Counted from the stretch's first letter, positions 24,301 through 36,335 are shown. The stretch: 64,000 nucleotides of DNA from Asterias amurensis (GCF_032118995.1 NC_092651.1:21622349-21686348), one strand, 5' to 3'. Made by a program: numbers and translations. The notes: generated from the letters alone by a model not told the origin.

Positions 24301-27300
24301 TGTGTCGGCCTTATTGTAAAAATGTAATCTTGCTGTATTTTGCATATCTCTTATTTTAGCTTAATGTTTATATTTAATAAATATATAAACAAATCTGCAC
24401 AGATGTTTTCGATTTTTTATTTTTATGTAAGACGCTTTTATTGAAAATTAAATGATTATTGTTATTATTGTTTTTATTATTATTATGACCCCTGAAAAAA
24501 GGTAGACTATTAAACAACGGCACCGCCATTTTGGAATTCAAAAATCTACCTCTTTTTGTGTCTTTGAAACTAAAATCTGAGACGATGCTATAGCAAAATA
24601 TTTGTTTATCCTGAAAAGCTCATGACAATTGTGTGAGGTGTGACAATCTCCATGTATCATCAAAGGCACAGTTCCCCAAAATGTTCCCCGATAATCAGCC
24701 CTACTATCATAAAAAGACACTTAATTAGTAAATTAGTAAGTAGGTATAACTGATTATGAAAACATATTTCAAATACACTGGACACTATTGGTAATTGTCA
24801 AAGACCAGTCTTCTCACTTGGTGTATCTCAACATATGCCTAAAATAACAAACCTGTGAAAAATTGAGCTCAATTGGTCGTCGAAGTTGCGAGATAATAAT
24901 GAAAGAAAAAACACCCTTGTCACACAAAATTGTGTTACTTAAGATGCTTGATTTAGATACCTCAAAATCTAAACTTGAGGTCTCGAAATCAAATTCGTGG
25001 AAAATTACTTCTTTCTAGAAAACTACGTTATTTCAGAGGGAGCCGTTTATCACAATTTTGTTAAACTATCCAAATACTACATTTCAAAATCGAACATTTA
25101 TTAGATCTGTTCGATAGTTATTTTTGTGTGGTTTTCATTGTTTGTGCAAGGAGAAATTGTAGATCTTGTTATCAAAGTCAGCTTGCTATGATATACAAAC
25201 CATGGCCAGTAAATTTATCTGAATATATTTTCTCTCTAGATAGGCCTACAGTTTAAAAGATCTATGATTAATTTTTATTTCATTTTGTTAAAGCTGTGTG
25301 AAGTCACCTGGTGAAGTGGAACCCAAATTTACTCGGTTTGTACAGTCGAGGGTGAAGGACAAGACACCCGGCGTCATATGTTCATAGGGGACACGAAAAT
25401 TACGCAGTCTAATCCCGACATCTGGTTTGACTTCAAAATAGAAAACTCAAATTTCTTGAGACGTCTCTCTTTTCCTTCTTATCTGTTCTATGTCAAAATG
25501 ATGATTTCTCCAGCACTAACTTGAACTCTGACTAGTCGAACTAGGACTTCCAGTGAGTTTGTAGATTTTTTAGAAGCATCTACAGAGACTTGGCAAAGGT
25601 TGATGTTTATCCTGATGTAGTATTTGGGAAAACGTGTTCAATACTTGCGGCTGTCTGTGTAATAATTAGCGTGATTTGCCACAACACCTCGTGGGTCATT
25701 GTCTCACCAAAGCACGGGTCTGGGTCTTCACCCGTCGCGGTGATAAAAAAAAGTACGGTCATGACTTCGTCATACGTCGCATCAACTCGTATGGTTTTAA
25801 GTAGTGTTGACAGATAATTATTCTGTTCTAATTTGTTCAATCATCTTTGTTCCCACTCAAGTCACTTGTGGGCGTCTGACGAATACAACATCTTTATCTG
25901 ATTCTGCACATCTTTAATCAACTCACGAAAGTATTGCTCACAAGGAGAACACAATCTTCGTCTTGAACCTATCCCAGTTTAGCCAAATTTGTGCTGCAAA
26001 GGGATCCACTACTCAAGACTCAAGATAAGAAGTTAGAAATAACACCCATCATCGTGCTCATAGAAATAAAATTAGAAATCATCATCTTGCTTATTTGCAT
26101 TTCCACTATCATGAGTACATTATTTTGTTTGTGCCGACTTAGCACTGGACACTATAGGTACCTGTTCAAAATAATTGTTAGCATAAAAACGTATTTGGTA
26201 AAAAGCAATGGAGAGCTGTTGGTAGTATAAAACATTTGTGAGAAACGGCTCCCTCTGAGCAACTTAGTTTGGGGGTAAGAGGCAATTTCTTACTGATTTT
26301 TTAAGAGGCTTAAGGCCTGAAGTCTTTTATATTGTTTTAAGGAATCTTAAAGCACACCAAATTGTGCAAAAATGAGGTTTTTCTTTCATTACTCTCTTGC
26401 AACTTTGATGACCAATTTAGTCCAAATGTTTAAAGAATTGTTATTATGTGCATTTGTTGGGATGTGTCTGGTGCCTTTAAATATTATTTATTGATTTTCT
26501 TTTTTGAATAGTTTTAGTTTCAAACAAGGCTACACTTACATGATGATAAATAGGCCCAAGATATTCTTGCTGATATTTAATTTTAATGATTGATACCGTC
26601 TCGAGATACCATTTCCAAAGCAAATTTCGAAAGGCAAAATGATAGTAAATTTTAAAGGAGTGGACACTATTGGTAATTACTCAAAACAATTTTGTGAAGT
26701 GACGTAGTTTCCGAGAAGGAATATTTTTCCGCGAATTTGATTTCGAGACCTCAAGTTTAGATCTTGAGGTCTCGAAATCAACCATCTAAACGCACACAAC
26801 TTCGTGTGACAAGGGTGTTTTTTCTTTCATTATTATCTCGCCAGTTCGATGACCGATTGAGCTCGAGTTTTCACAGGTTTGTTATTTTTTGCATATTTTG
26901 AGATACACCAACTGTGAAGGCTAGTCTTTGACAATTACCAATAGTGTCCACTGCTTTTAATCTTTCAATACCACACACATCTTCGTTTATATTTGTTTAA
27001 CTGGCGTTAGCTGTTCGTAAGTTTTCATTGGACCGAGCTCCTGCATGTCCCTTTTCAGTTATGGATACGTTACGCAAGGACAAAGTTGAGGTTTCAGTCG
27101 CCAGCTTTCTTGTTGTTATGACCACCATGCATTTACCGGAATTCAATATTGCTTTTTGCTCAGGGGCCAATTTCACTAATTTAGTCTTCCTAGGACTGTA
27201 CCTAAGAATGATCTCAACTGCAAATCAATCGTATAATTATTAATATCGAAGTCTTATATAGCCAGGGGTCGAAATTAAGTGTATTTCCATGGTAGTCAGC

Positions 27301-28792
27301 AGGGCTAGTGACCAATAATTTTTAGTAGCCCTGATTAGATTTTGGTAGCCCGAAAGACACATTATGTCTCGCGTCACGGCTCAAACTTTACAATACACCA
27401 ATAACATAGTTCTTTATTGTTTGTGATGATGATTTTTGCATTATTTTTCCACTAGCCCGTCGGGCTATCAAACTGGAAAAATGAGTAGCCCGGCTGTAAA
27501 TCTGGTAGTCCCGGGCTAGCGGGCTAGTGGCAATTTCGACCCCTGTATAGCGCACGTATCTACCAAACAAGGTACTCAAGGCGCCGAGTATATACAAACT
27601 TTCAGAAAGATAGGTTATTACAATTGATGAATTTTGAGACCCAATTATTTAGTACATGTAAGTGTGATGTCACAATACACATATTTACGGTAATACTGAA
27701 TTTGTGTTACGATGAGTTGTGTTGATTTGTGAAATCGAGACCAGGGCTGATGATATTATTGGTTGAAAGGGGACATTGGAAGTAGGGTTCGAAACTCGAG
27801 CACAGCTGGCGAGCGCTTCACTCAATCATGTTTACTTGTCATTTTTGAAGAAACCAAAAAAAGTACTCTCGTCTTGTTAATTAAACTTGGACATGGTTTT
27901 GCACATCTATCATGTCCATAGTGTATAAAGGCGAGTATAGATAATAATACATACTTAAATATTATTTGAACATAACTTTATCCTCTTTGTGCATGATTAA
28001 CATCTAGTTAGAAAGAAGGTGCAACACACATAATAATTAAGAGCGAAAAATCGGAGCTAGAATGGCTATAGTTGCGATAACGAAACCCTACTCCCGACGG
28101 CCGCGAGCCCGGCCGTCGGGAGGAGGGTTACGTTTTCGCAACTAAAATGGCTGAGGCTTGCTTACCGTTTCACGGTCTACAGCTTTCTTCCTTCTTTCAC
28201 GGTCCTCCATCTTCATAAGTTCTGCCTTGAAGTTGGCCGCGTCCACCGGTCCAATTCCATCGTCTTTGGAGAGGACCTCGGACAAGTATGCAATGTAACT
28301 CGTAGCTAGTCTCAGAGTCTTAATCTTGGACAGTTTGGTATCTGCCGGCACATTTGGAATACATTCTCGTAAATCAGAAAAGGCAGAGTTTATGCTAAGC
28401 GTCCGCCGTCGCTCCTTACGGTTGCTGTTGGTAGCGCACCGTCGCTTACCGAAGCGTCGCGGGCCAGGCATGCCTGGGGGAGTGCTCCGCTCGTCGCATG
28501 AGTTCCCGGGACCGGACTGGCAGTCCAAGTTAGGGCTGTTGCAATTACCCGTGATCTGTTCTTGGCACGTGTGTGAGCATGGCGAGTAAGACTGGACAGG
28601 ACTACCGTACTCGTGCGGCATTTCACCGGTAGCTGCCACGGCAGGGCTGAGGAGGAGTCCGTGGAAGTACCCCTGGTCGTTCTCCGGGATGGACGGACAT
28701 CTACCGTGCCCGTTATGACGGTACATGTTATGCTCGTCTTGCGACCGTTGCAAGCTCACAGGCACGGGTGGGTATTCACTCAGTATACTCAT
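18250..28792 (-). CDS. hand: HAND-type bHLH transcription factor (two exons, join 28792..28166 and 18339..18250)
   Basis: The spliced product is 238 residues (209 from exon 1, 29 from exon 2). HAND proteins are class II bHLH factors that dimerise with E-proteins, bind E-boxes in the nucleus and pattern mesoderm, including heart or visceral mesoderm. Residues 125-173 are the bHLH: basic stretch [20 protein letters not shown], then [20 protein letters not shown], the near-invariant HAND helix-loop-helix. The N-terminus keeps a YFHG motif (residues 42-45) and a YSP motif (69-71), also seen in vertebrate HAND proteins. The C-terminus has the HAND signature [13 protein letters not shown]. Exon 1 ends ACG|GTAAGC and exon 2 follows TTCTTTCAG, both phase 0. 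Vertebrate HAND genes have the same two-exon plan. I start at the ATG at 28790-28792; the longer open frame begins with GTG. MSI resembles the HAND2 MSL start. Whether it is nearer HAND1 or HAND2 is not decidable here. Confidence 0.95.
18771..19128 (-). mobile_element. TTAA MITE family A, diverged
   Basis: The centre is the short AGGCTTCAGGCCTGAAG variant rather than the usual dyad; the right TTAA is kept. Confidence 0.75.
19789..20028. mobile_element. GGGCCCAATT foldback-end element
   Basis: It begins GGGCCCAATTCAATAGAACT and ends with the complement AGCTCTATGAAATTGTGCCC. Related elements are at 46178 and 46635. Confidence 0.8.
20956..21350 (+). mobile_element. TTAA MITE family A, full length
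   Basis: The central dyad is extended (GTTTAGAACTTGTAAACTTG), which distinguishes this copy. Confidence 0.9.
21380..21960. repeat. Degenerate tandem repeat, unit about 210 bases
   Basis: The blocks CTGCGTTATGGCTGA, TTCAGCCACATTA and GACAACTCGACCA recur two to three times at similar spacing. Confidence 0.75.
22363..22529 (+). promoter_or_regulatory. Promoter-like patch inside the hand intron (antisense to hand)
   Basis: TATATAAG at 22363-22370 is followed by a GC-richer segment ending in a consensus-like donor, GGAAG|GTAAAC at 22529/22530. The first ATG downstream gives only nine codons, so a coding exon is not supported. It could be an enhancer, a non-coding antisense start or chance. Confidence 0.3.
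22988..23014. repeat. 27-base palindrome
   Basis: CATGGAGGAAGAA and its complement flank one central base, giving perfect 13-base arms. Confidence 0.8.
24771..25075 (-). mobile_element. TTAA MITE family A, 3' truncated
   Basis: It starts ATACACTGGACACTATTGG and is lost after CACAATTTTGTTAAAC; the last quarter is missing. Confidence 0.8.
26139..26480 (+). mobile_element. TTAA MITE family A, diverged
   Basis: The left end is GCACTGGACACTATAGGT and the right end GTGCCTTTAA. The centre is the AGGCCTGAAG variant. Confidence 0.75.
26652..26960 (+). mobile_element. TTAA MITE family A, internal deletion
   Basis: Both TTAA ends are kept, but about 70 bases of the left half are missing. Confidence 0.85.
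27263..27545. mobile_element. hAT-like MITE, 283 bases, with target-site duplication
   Basis: The termini are CAGGGGTCGAAATT and AATTTCGACCCCTG, perfect 14-base inverted repeats. TATAGC is duplicated at 27257-27262 and 27546-27551. It sits inside another dispersed repeat whose uninterrupted relative (opposite strand) lies near 53550-53615. Confidence 0.85.
28071..28142. repeat. GC-rich hairpin beside the hand exon 1 donor
   Basis: Arms 28071-28102 and 28111-28142 are 32 bases each and complementary apart from three mismatches. The loop is 8 bases. The inner stem is CCCGACGGCC/GGCCGTCGGG. It starts 23 bases past the exon 1 donor, inside the intron. TA dinucleotides flank both ends, as expected for a tiny Tc1/mariner-type MITE. 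It could equally be an RNA structure acting on the 5' splice site. Confidence 0.8.
28166..28792 (-). CDS. hand: hand exon 1 (209 codons, N-terminus and bHLH)
   Basis: This exon encodes residues 1-209, including the entire bHLH and a charged tail rich in Arg, Lys and Glu. The donor is ACG|GTAAGC at 28165/28166. Read-through adds only seven codons before a stop, so the genomic frame is not the real C-terminus. The exon is clearly more GC-rich than its flanks. Confidence 0.95.
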
Positions 28793-28830
28793 AGTTACGA
28801 TGCTTTCCACAAACTCGGGCCAACTTCTCT

Positions 28831-28839
28831 CTTTTTATA
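28831..28839 (-). promoter_or_regulatory. Candidate TATA box of hand
   Basis: The minus strand reads TATAAAAAG about 40 bases before the chosen ATG. A transcription start some 30 bases downstream would give a very short 5' UTR of roughly 10-20 bases. This supports the downstream ATG and argues against a distant upstream exon, though neither is proven. Confidence 0.6.
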
Positions 28840-30507
28840 CTGAAGCAGTTACCTCGCCTTCTAAGAAGAGAAAAAAGTCCTCCTGATGACTTTCCCCAGA
28901 AATATGCTTTGCAGAATAGTAGTGAAATTTAATACTGTAGTGGCCACTCACACTCATAGATGAAAAAGTCACTCTTCAACAACTCACCTATAGTCGCAAT
29001 CTGATACGCGTATAATACCAGCGCAGTCGTTGCGTCCAATTAAGCCAACCCGGCAAGTCGGCAATCTACAGAAGGGTCAAACAGCTTGTCTGTCTTGATT
29101 TGTGTGATGTTATGTGCAAACGATAACAAAAAACAAAGCCCTTGTCAGGTATAGAAATATCAAGAAGAGGCGAACAGGAGAGAGCTGCAACTTCTCCGTA
29201 AAAAGAGAACCCGGAGTAGCGAAACTTTCCGAACACCCTTGTGCGACGGAGGCACTGGAGGCTTTGATCAAGACGTTGGATTGTTATCAAGCTAAATTAA
29301 GTCCTCTCTGTGGTGGATGATGACACTTTGGTGTGTGGAGACAGAGTTGGTTAATTCCAGGTTTGATAATCTCAGTAATCAGTTCTGGTCATGTGACTTC
29401 GAAGAGTGCTCACCTGAGATGATGTGGTGCCTCATTTGGAATTAAACCCCTCCCCTTTAAGGGTCGGTGACGGGTTGGACCGCCCCAGGGAACCAGGGAA
29501 CCCACGACTCGTCAGCAGTCGACTGCGATCCGTATGCCGAGTCATGTACATACCCCTCGCACTTCTGCTTACTCTAGTGCCGTATCTCCCATTACAGTCA
29601 ATGTTATGGTAAGTTATGCACCCTTGTACAACCAACAACCATGGTACAAGCAAGTGTTTATAAACTTAACACGCACCAAGTGAGTCGCATGCAAAACGGA
29701 GTCCTATACGCTGGTGCTCTGCTGTCTCGTTTCGTGGCCGATAGCCCCGCCGTGAACCATGGACCGACCCTGGGCTTGAATGTGGATAGTAGTTGCATGC
29801 AAAAGTTTTGTTGTAATTGTTCAGATGCGAAAATACAACGAGAAACCATATTCTTTTGATCTTATTTCGATGGTATTGAACTATTTTTTTGCTAAATTAG
29901 GGCTAACTTCATGGACCCAAATAAAATGACCTCTTTTTGCGCTTCTTTGGGAAAACGGATCGAGTTTCGAAAGACGGTGTTTCTGGACTGCATCTTTGCT
30001 CAGTATTCCTACCTCCATGCTCAGACCGAGGACAAAACAAAAAGGGGAATCAAAAGGCCTCCATATGGGGAATTGTAAAGATGGGGATGACCCACAAGCA
30101 ATAATGTGTACACAGTCAATGGGAGGAAGTTAAAACCTACAGTCTATGGTGTCCGCATGGTGCTTTATTTTGAGAATGTGTGCACCATTTAATGTCTGAA
30201 ACTCAAATTTATTATAAAATTTGAAAGTTGTCAAACACATTTTTATGCATTTGTTTTACTGTATTAAAGGAAATCTTTCTTATACTCTACCTGTATCAGT
30301 AGGCCTAACCGGTGGTGAGGTTTGAAAGTTTACTTTTCATTGCTATATAAGGAGTTGGTGTTCTACAGAGCCTAGAGATGAATGGCTTTGAACAGAGCAA
30401 TGCCGTAAGACTGGTCGGTTTCTTGGTTATAAGATAAAGACCCCGTCAAAATGTGTCCAAATTACTCGAAAGCCAAGGCCCCTAATTGTTATATAGAGCA
30501 ATGGGTA
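28840..30507. other. hand upstream region; no gene recognised
   Basis: This 1.7 kb probably includes hand promoter-proximal control DNA. I see no reliable reading frame. A GC-richer stretch at 29450-29560 has short open frames on both strands without motifs. Confidence 0.5.
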
Positions 30508-31082
30508 TTAAAGGCAGTGGACACTATTAGCTTAAAACCTTACTTGGTAACGAGTAATGGGGAAAGGTTGATAGTATAAAACATCGTGAGAAACGGCTCC
30601 CTCTGTAGTCTTGGTGCAAGACGTTTCTCGTTTCCTTTTCACGCACACCGCGGCCAATTCACCGACAGCGCGCGCGCCGGCTCACCTGACTTTAGTTCAC
30701 TCACCGCCCCGCAGTGAGTGGACTATAAGTCAGGTGAGTCGGTGCGCGCGCTGTAGGTGAATTGGCCGCGGTGTGCGTGAAAAGGAAACGAGAAACGTCT
30801 TGCACCAAGACTACACCCTCTGAAGTGAAGTAGTTTTCACGAAAGAAGTAATTTCCACGAATTTGATTTCGAGACCTCAGATTTAGAATTTGACGTCTTG
30901 AAATCAAGCATCTGAAAGCACACAACTTCGTGTGACAAGGGTGTTTTTTCTTTCATAGTTATCTCGCAACTTCGACGACCAATTGAGCTCAAATTTTCAC
31001 AGGTTTGTTATTTTATGCACATGTACACACCAAGTGAGAAGACTGGTCTTTGACAATTACCATTAGTGTCTATTGTCTTTAA
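30508..31082 (+). mobile_element. TTAA MITE family A interrupted by another MITE
   Basis: The host copy has both TTAA ends. It is split at 30604-30815 by a GC-rich inverted-repeat element. Confidence 0.88.
30604..30815. mobile_element. 212-base inverted-repeat MITE nested in a family A copy
   Basis: The ends are TGTAGTCTTGGTGCAAGACG and its exact complement. The arms run about 100 bases with few mismatches. CCCTC is duplicated on both sides (30599-30603 and 30816-30820) and matches the uninterrupted host sequence GGCTCCCTCTGAAG. The core is strikingly GC-rich (GCGCGCGC). Confidence 0.92.
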
Positions 31083-34032
31083 AGAGATACCCAAATTCAC
31101 TCGGCGAAGTAGTCCTGTTATGGGGCGATTTCATCCCTCCCCATCATAAGCATGCAGGACAGTTCTTTTCAGAACTAAGTAAGTCTCTTGAATTCAGAAG
31201 TCTACTCTAATCAAAATAGCAGGACAAGTTGTCGAAAAACAAATTTACACAAGTTACACATGTACTTACTCGGTTATCGCAAATTTAATATACAAGCACC
31301 AGATAAACACGAACCCCAGGCACCCCCCTCACGATGGACGCAACCACGGAGGGCAAAATACCAAGTATTCAGTACACGAGACCGCAAGCTGGCGACAGAC
31401 AACAATTACGCTGTGTCCCAAAGGAGCAATTATGGCATCATCGCTTGTCTTTAAGACCGTCTTGTTTAGATAAACTGAAAGGTGTAGAGACAGAGAAAGT
31501 GAAGAGGGTTGCTGCTGGGAAAAGGAAGGGTCTAAAGACGACAGACTAACGGATGTTAAACCGTTAATGTCTTGTCTTTGTGTCTGAAGATCTTGATATC
31601 TTTATGTGGCTGGTTGTCCTTGTCGGGTTTCCTGGCCACATCAGTGGTCTTCATCATAGAGTATATAATATGGTTCCTGACTATTTTTGTCTTCTGCCCT
31701 CCTTTTCTTAACTACCAATGAGTGAATGATTAAAGTGTTAAACTTTATTAGAGCTGAACAGGTTTCATGCATAATACTCATAGACACCTATGTAGAAACT
31801 GTTTTGGTTTTGGGAAAAGTTACACTCATGTTATGGAATAGCAATTGAATTTCCGTTCAGTGAAAACAAAATTGTGTCGGTCTATGTCGTAACTCTGTGC
31901 ACGTGCAAATATGTGTTATTTCGATCGCTGCAATAGAAATAATGCGACGGCAATTTGCAGTGGGTTTTCAAATGTCTTTTCCTCGAATTGTACAGGGACA
32001 TTTTTGTCTGGAGGATTTGTAATAATTATGATGAAATTAAGAATCAGTGAGCTTTCAGATGGAAATATTTCTCAATTTGTTTTTTATTCGACATTAACTT
32101 TGCTTGGCTTTCTGTAAGTTGCTGTTTGGATACCGAAATTCTTCCCAGTGAATTTCAATGGCGTTTTGATGTTACAGTAGGTTGATTAAAATGAACATCA
32201 ATCGGTACTATAACGATAGGCCCATTCGAGACCTATAGACCTTTATCATGCAGCCGCCATCTTGGTCATATTCCTCGTATCGAATAACAACAAGGAATGG
32301 TAGAATAATCTGCGCATCATCCAGCCATTGACTTGCAGCCACACATTGAACTTTGGCTGGTGACGTCTTTGTTGTGTTTGTGTGATTTCATCCTCCTACT
32401 TCTCATGGTCCAGTTTCATGAATCCAATTAGCAAGTACACATTTACTCGGCAGTAAAAGTCCACAAAGAAAGAATGGACGTACTGACGTCATTATATTGA
32501 CGTCATCATGCCGCCATCTTAGATGCAAAACGAAGACAAAACGATGGAAAACGCTCGGTCGTGCAAATGTACATTACATGCTCGGCGCACAGAATAGGTC
32601 AACGAGCAGTTTTCGTTCGGCCTCCAGCCGACGGAGGGCGCCCTACTAGAAAGAATGACGTCATGTGAAATGTAATATATTTTACTGATATTTTCTGCGA
32701 GCAAGTCGTATTGACCCCAAAATTTCCGAGAATATTTTCGCCAGTAATTCCAATAAATGTCAAGACCGTTTGAGCCTCATGTGCAGAATTCGTGATATAG
32801 GCCTACGACAAAATTCCCGACGTGCGCGGAAGTTGTGAAATATAACGCCAATGTTCACGACCAACACGACTTGTGAAAAAAAAATCCGCAAACCTAACGA
32901 GACGTGAATTTGATGTGTATTATATCAACACAAGGCAATGATGTTGGGTTCAAATCCCACCCAGGTAATATGCCTGTGACATTTTCTCTCTCATAATTCT
33001 CTGGAAAGTACTGAGCAGTGCTCACACACATCGGTGTATTGGTATACCTAATAGTATTCTAGGTAAACCAAATAACATTCTTTTGTCCCTACGCAATTTT
33101 AACACTAGTTCAGTTTAGTTTATTACCTTTATTGCACAAAGTTACATCAAAATGTTGTACAAAAGGAAAACCCCGAACAGGCACGCAAAACAAACAGACA
33201 GAGGCAACAGCAAAATGCAAAAATAACTATAAGACATCAAACTGTAATTTATTCATGATATCGCCATTAACTCCAAGCACCCAAAACGTCCCACATGACC
33301 GTCATAATATAGAAGCGGGGATTCTGAGTGCCACGTCTGTCATCTGAATGACTGTCAAATGTCAGACATTTTGAAGGGACATAATGTAATACGTGGATAA
33401 CCTTGTTGGGTATCCTGTAGCCCGGACGTGATTGGTTGTGGGTTTCTTCAACTAGCAATCATTCAGGATAATTTTTATCATAAATCTGTAAAGTTCCATT
33501 AGGCACAGCTTGGAGGAAGGGATACAGCGGGGGCTCGATACCCCGAGGTTAGAATACCGGCCACAAACCCCCTTGCCCCCGGGCTAGGGAGTTGAGATGT
33601 TTTGGCCCGTGGGTTTGGTAACATACTTTTGAGCTGTGTTAACAGGTTGTCGAGTACAAATAAAGTGATTTATAGTACAGATAAAGTCATTTATAAAGGA
33701 TTAACACATTCGAACACTTCCCAAAACCAAATGTATACTTCCCCTTTAATATTGTTCGTCTTCACATGTTTCTTCAGGTTGCATGATGATTTCTTATAGT
33801 TTGATAAATGACGAGCTGCATTTCTTAATGCTTTCCCGAGGTGAAACGATGTCAAATTACATCACATTGTTTTATCGCCACCTTGATGAAAAGTAACTTG
33901 CAATTTTAGGAATCCTTTAGACCGTGGTCTGTGTTTCTAACATTCTTTATGTCTACCCCCCCCCCCCCAAAAAAAACATCCACAGTTAAAATTTCAATAT
34001 AAAAGGTCGTCTTTTGCTGCGTTAAATTCAGC
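31083..34032. other. No gene recognised
   Basis: Short open frames at 31188-31549 have no motif. Bases 32240-32720 hold repeated CCGCCATCTT and GACGTCAT words. A tRNA B-box-like GGTTCAAATCC lies at 32948. A CCTTTATTGCACAAAG segment near 33126 looks like a retroelement 3' tail. Confidence 0.5.
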
Positions 34033-34450
34033 TTAAAGGAACACGTTGCCTTGGATCGGACGAGTTGGTCTATAAAAAGCGTTTGTAACCGTTTTTTTAA
34101 TAAAATGCCTATTATGGTTGGAAAGATGTTTTAAAAGTAGAATACAATGATCCACACAAATTTGCCTCGAAATTGCGTGGTTTTCCTTTTACTGTGCGAA
34201 CTAACACGGTCGGCCATTTATGGGAGTCAACAATTTGACTTCCATAAATGGACAAATTTGACTCCCATAAATGGCCGACCGTGTTAGTCGACGAGGTAAA
34301 AGGAAAACCGTGCAATTTCGAGACATGTTTGTGTGGATCATTGTATTATACGTTTACAACATCTTTCTACCCATATGCATTTTATAACAAACGGTTACAA
34401 ATGCTTGTCAAAGACCAACTCGACCGATCCAAGGCAACGTGTTCATTTAA
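34033..34450. mobile_element. TTAA MITE family E with internal duplication
   Basis: The ends match 14533..14889. The central GGGAGTCAA...CCATAAATGG block is duplicated and inverted. Confidence 0.88.
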
Positions 34451-34992
34451 TTGCTTGAATTTTCAACAAAAAATCGATTGTAAAGACAATTGGCATAATA
34501 CTACTTTTTGTTATAATGTGTTTTTCTGCAGATTTTAAGGCCGCAGAAATCAAACTCGATTTGTAAAGTCATATGGAAATTCATCTGCAGCCAATCATCA
34601 TTTGCGTCTGTCCCTTTTCTTGCTAGGTGACCGCCAACAAACATTGTACAAGAGCCAAGATCGTAAATCTTCAGATTATGACAAGTTGGCATGGCGGGTC
34701 AGACAGCACCAGACGATATGTAAGTCATCGTTTCCTCTTTATAGAGGCAGCCTACAAAACAAAAACCACCTCCCAATTTTCTCTCCTATAGTTTTTTTCC
34801 CTTAAGCCTTAATTCTTTTAAATATTTTGCTTAGTCAGGTCTTACTCCGTTGGTCAGTCTAACAAATATTTATTGGTGAATTTCGGATTGGAAATCTTGA
34901 CAGAACCCAAGCGTATGGTTGTCGGCCCTCTATTGAGCAAGAAACGGGCACAATTTCATCACCTGGTGATATTGTCTCTAAAATTGTCAATC

Positions 34993-35444
34993 TTAAAAAG
35001 GCACTGGAAACTCTTGGTAAAGAAGTATCGTAGTTTTTGAGACAGGGGTTATTCTCATTTACAATAGATATTAAAAGACTTCAGGCCTGAATCCGTGTTT
35101 TACAGGCATCTGAAGCACGTACATTTTGTGCAACAAGCTTGTTTTTTTTTATAATAGATGTAAAATTTGCATCTGGGATAAAGAATATTAATTTTGGTTT
35201 TTACCCATACACCGATGTGTGTTGGCACTGTAAACTCAGTACTTTCCCGAGTCCTGTGAAAAAAATATCACAGGCATATTACTCGGGTGGGATTCGAACC
35301 CAGGTTGTTTTTTTCGTTCAGTATTCTCTTGCAAATTCGATGACCAATTGAGTAACAATTTGCACTTGTTATAAACTTGTATGATACAAACTATGTTGGG
35401 ATGCACAAAGTAAGAAGACAGGTCTTTGTGTCCAGTGCCTTTAA
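34993..35444 (+). mobile_element. TTAA MITE family A with a SINE fragment inserted
   Basis: The outer parts are MITE. Bases 35159-35310 are a piece of the tRNA-derived SINE family found at 45690 (TACCCATACACCGATGTGTG and GGTGGGATTCGAACCC). Confidence 0.8.
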
Positions 35445-35497
35445 ATGAAATAAACCAATATTGAAGGGAATGGTACCGACAATATTGAGGCACAACT

Positions 35498-35916
35498 TTA
35501 AAGGGAAGGTATACACGTTTGGTTATTACTCAAAACAAACAAATATTAACTTAAAAACTGACTTGGTAATGAGCGTTGGAGAGCTGTTGATAGTTTAAAA
35601 CATGTGAGAAACGGCTCCATCTGAAGTAACGTAGTTTTTGAGAAAGAGGTAATTTCTCACTAAAATATTAAAATATTTCTAGCTTGAAGTCTTTTATTCC
35701 TTTCTGAAATCATACAAATTCGTCCAACGAGGGTGTTTTTTCTTTCATCATTTTCAAATTCGTCCAACAAGTGTTTTTTTTCTCATCATTTTCTCGCAAC
35801 TTCGATGACCAATTGAGCCCAAATTTTCACAGGCTTGTTATTTTATGCTTATGATGAGATACACCGAATGAGAACACTGGTATTTGACAATTACCAAACG
35901 TGTACAGTGTCTTTAA
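35498..35916 (+). mobile_element. TTAA MITE, 'GGGAAGGTATACACG' variant
   Basis: The termini read TTAAAGGGAAGGTATACACG and CGTGTACAGTGTCTTTAA. A short internal segment (AAATTCGTCCAACAAG) is duplicated. Confidence 0.85.
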
Positions 35917-36335
35917 GAGGATGAAATGGTCGAAATATAAAAAAGTATTTTTTTGGTGTACTTTAAGCTTTAATCCCATCTACAGTAAAAGTGTGTTTTG
36001 TCTCACAGGTTAATCTACAAGTTTCCCTCAACGAGGTTTTTATGTGTCCGGTTTGATCTCTGGCTGGCTGACCCATGTAAAATAAAACAGACGCAAACTC
36101 CAGGATTCAGGACAGCTTTTCAGAATTAATTTGCTGAAAATTTGACACTTTTAACTGATGTGGTGCGAGTGGATAAATCCCCCAAGCAATGACGACAAGT
36201 AAGTCAGAGAATTAGATTTGTTTTACATAAGATCATAAGAAAAATTATAAAAAACATGTCTTTGTAAAGGGCATTCTAGTTTAGGTTTTCTGGTGCTTGT
36301 CTGTTTTATCTAAACATTCCCTTTTCACAGCCATA

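Larger units (their letters stand above)
18340..28165 (-). other. hand intron 1
   Basis: This 9.8-kb intron holds MITE copies at 18771, 20956, 24771, 26139 and 26652, a GGGCCCAATT element at 19789, a degenerate tandem repeat at 21380-21960, a hAT-like element at 27263 and a promoter-like patch near 22360-22530. Elsewhere (for example 20030-20950, 23350-24770 and 25090-26130) I see no coding potential. Long introns of developmental regulators often hold enhancers, but none can be named from this sequence alone. Confidence 0.85.

Noticed and set aside
28793..28810. Upstream GTG start extending hand by six codons
   Set aside because: Animal nuclear genes start at ATG; the ATG at 28792 has an A at -3 and fits the HAND2-like MSx start.
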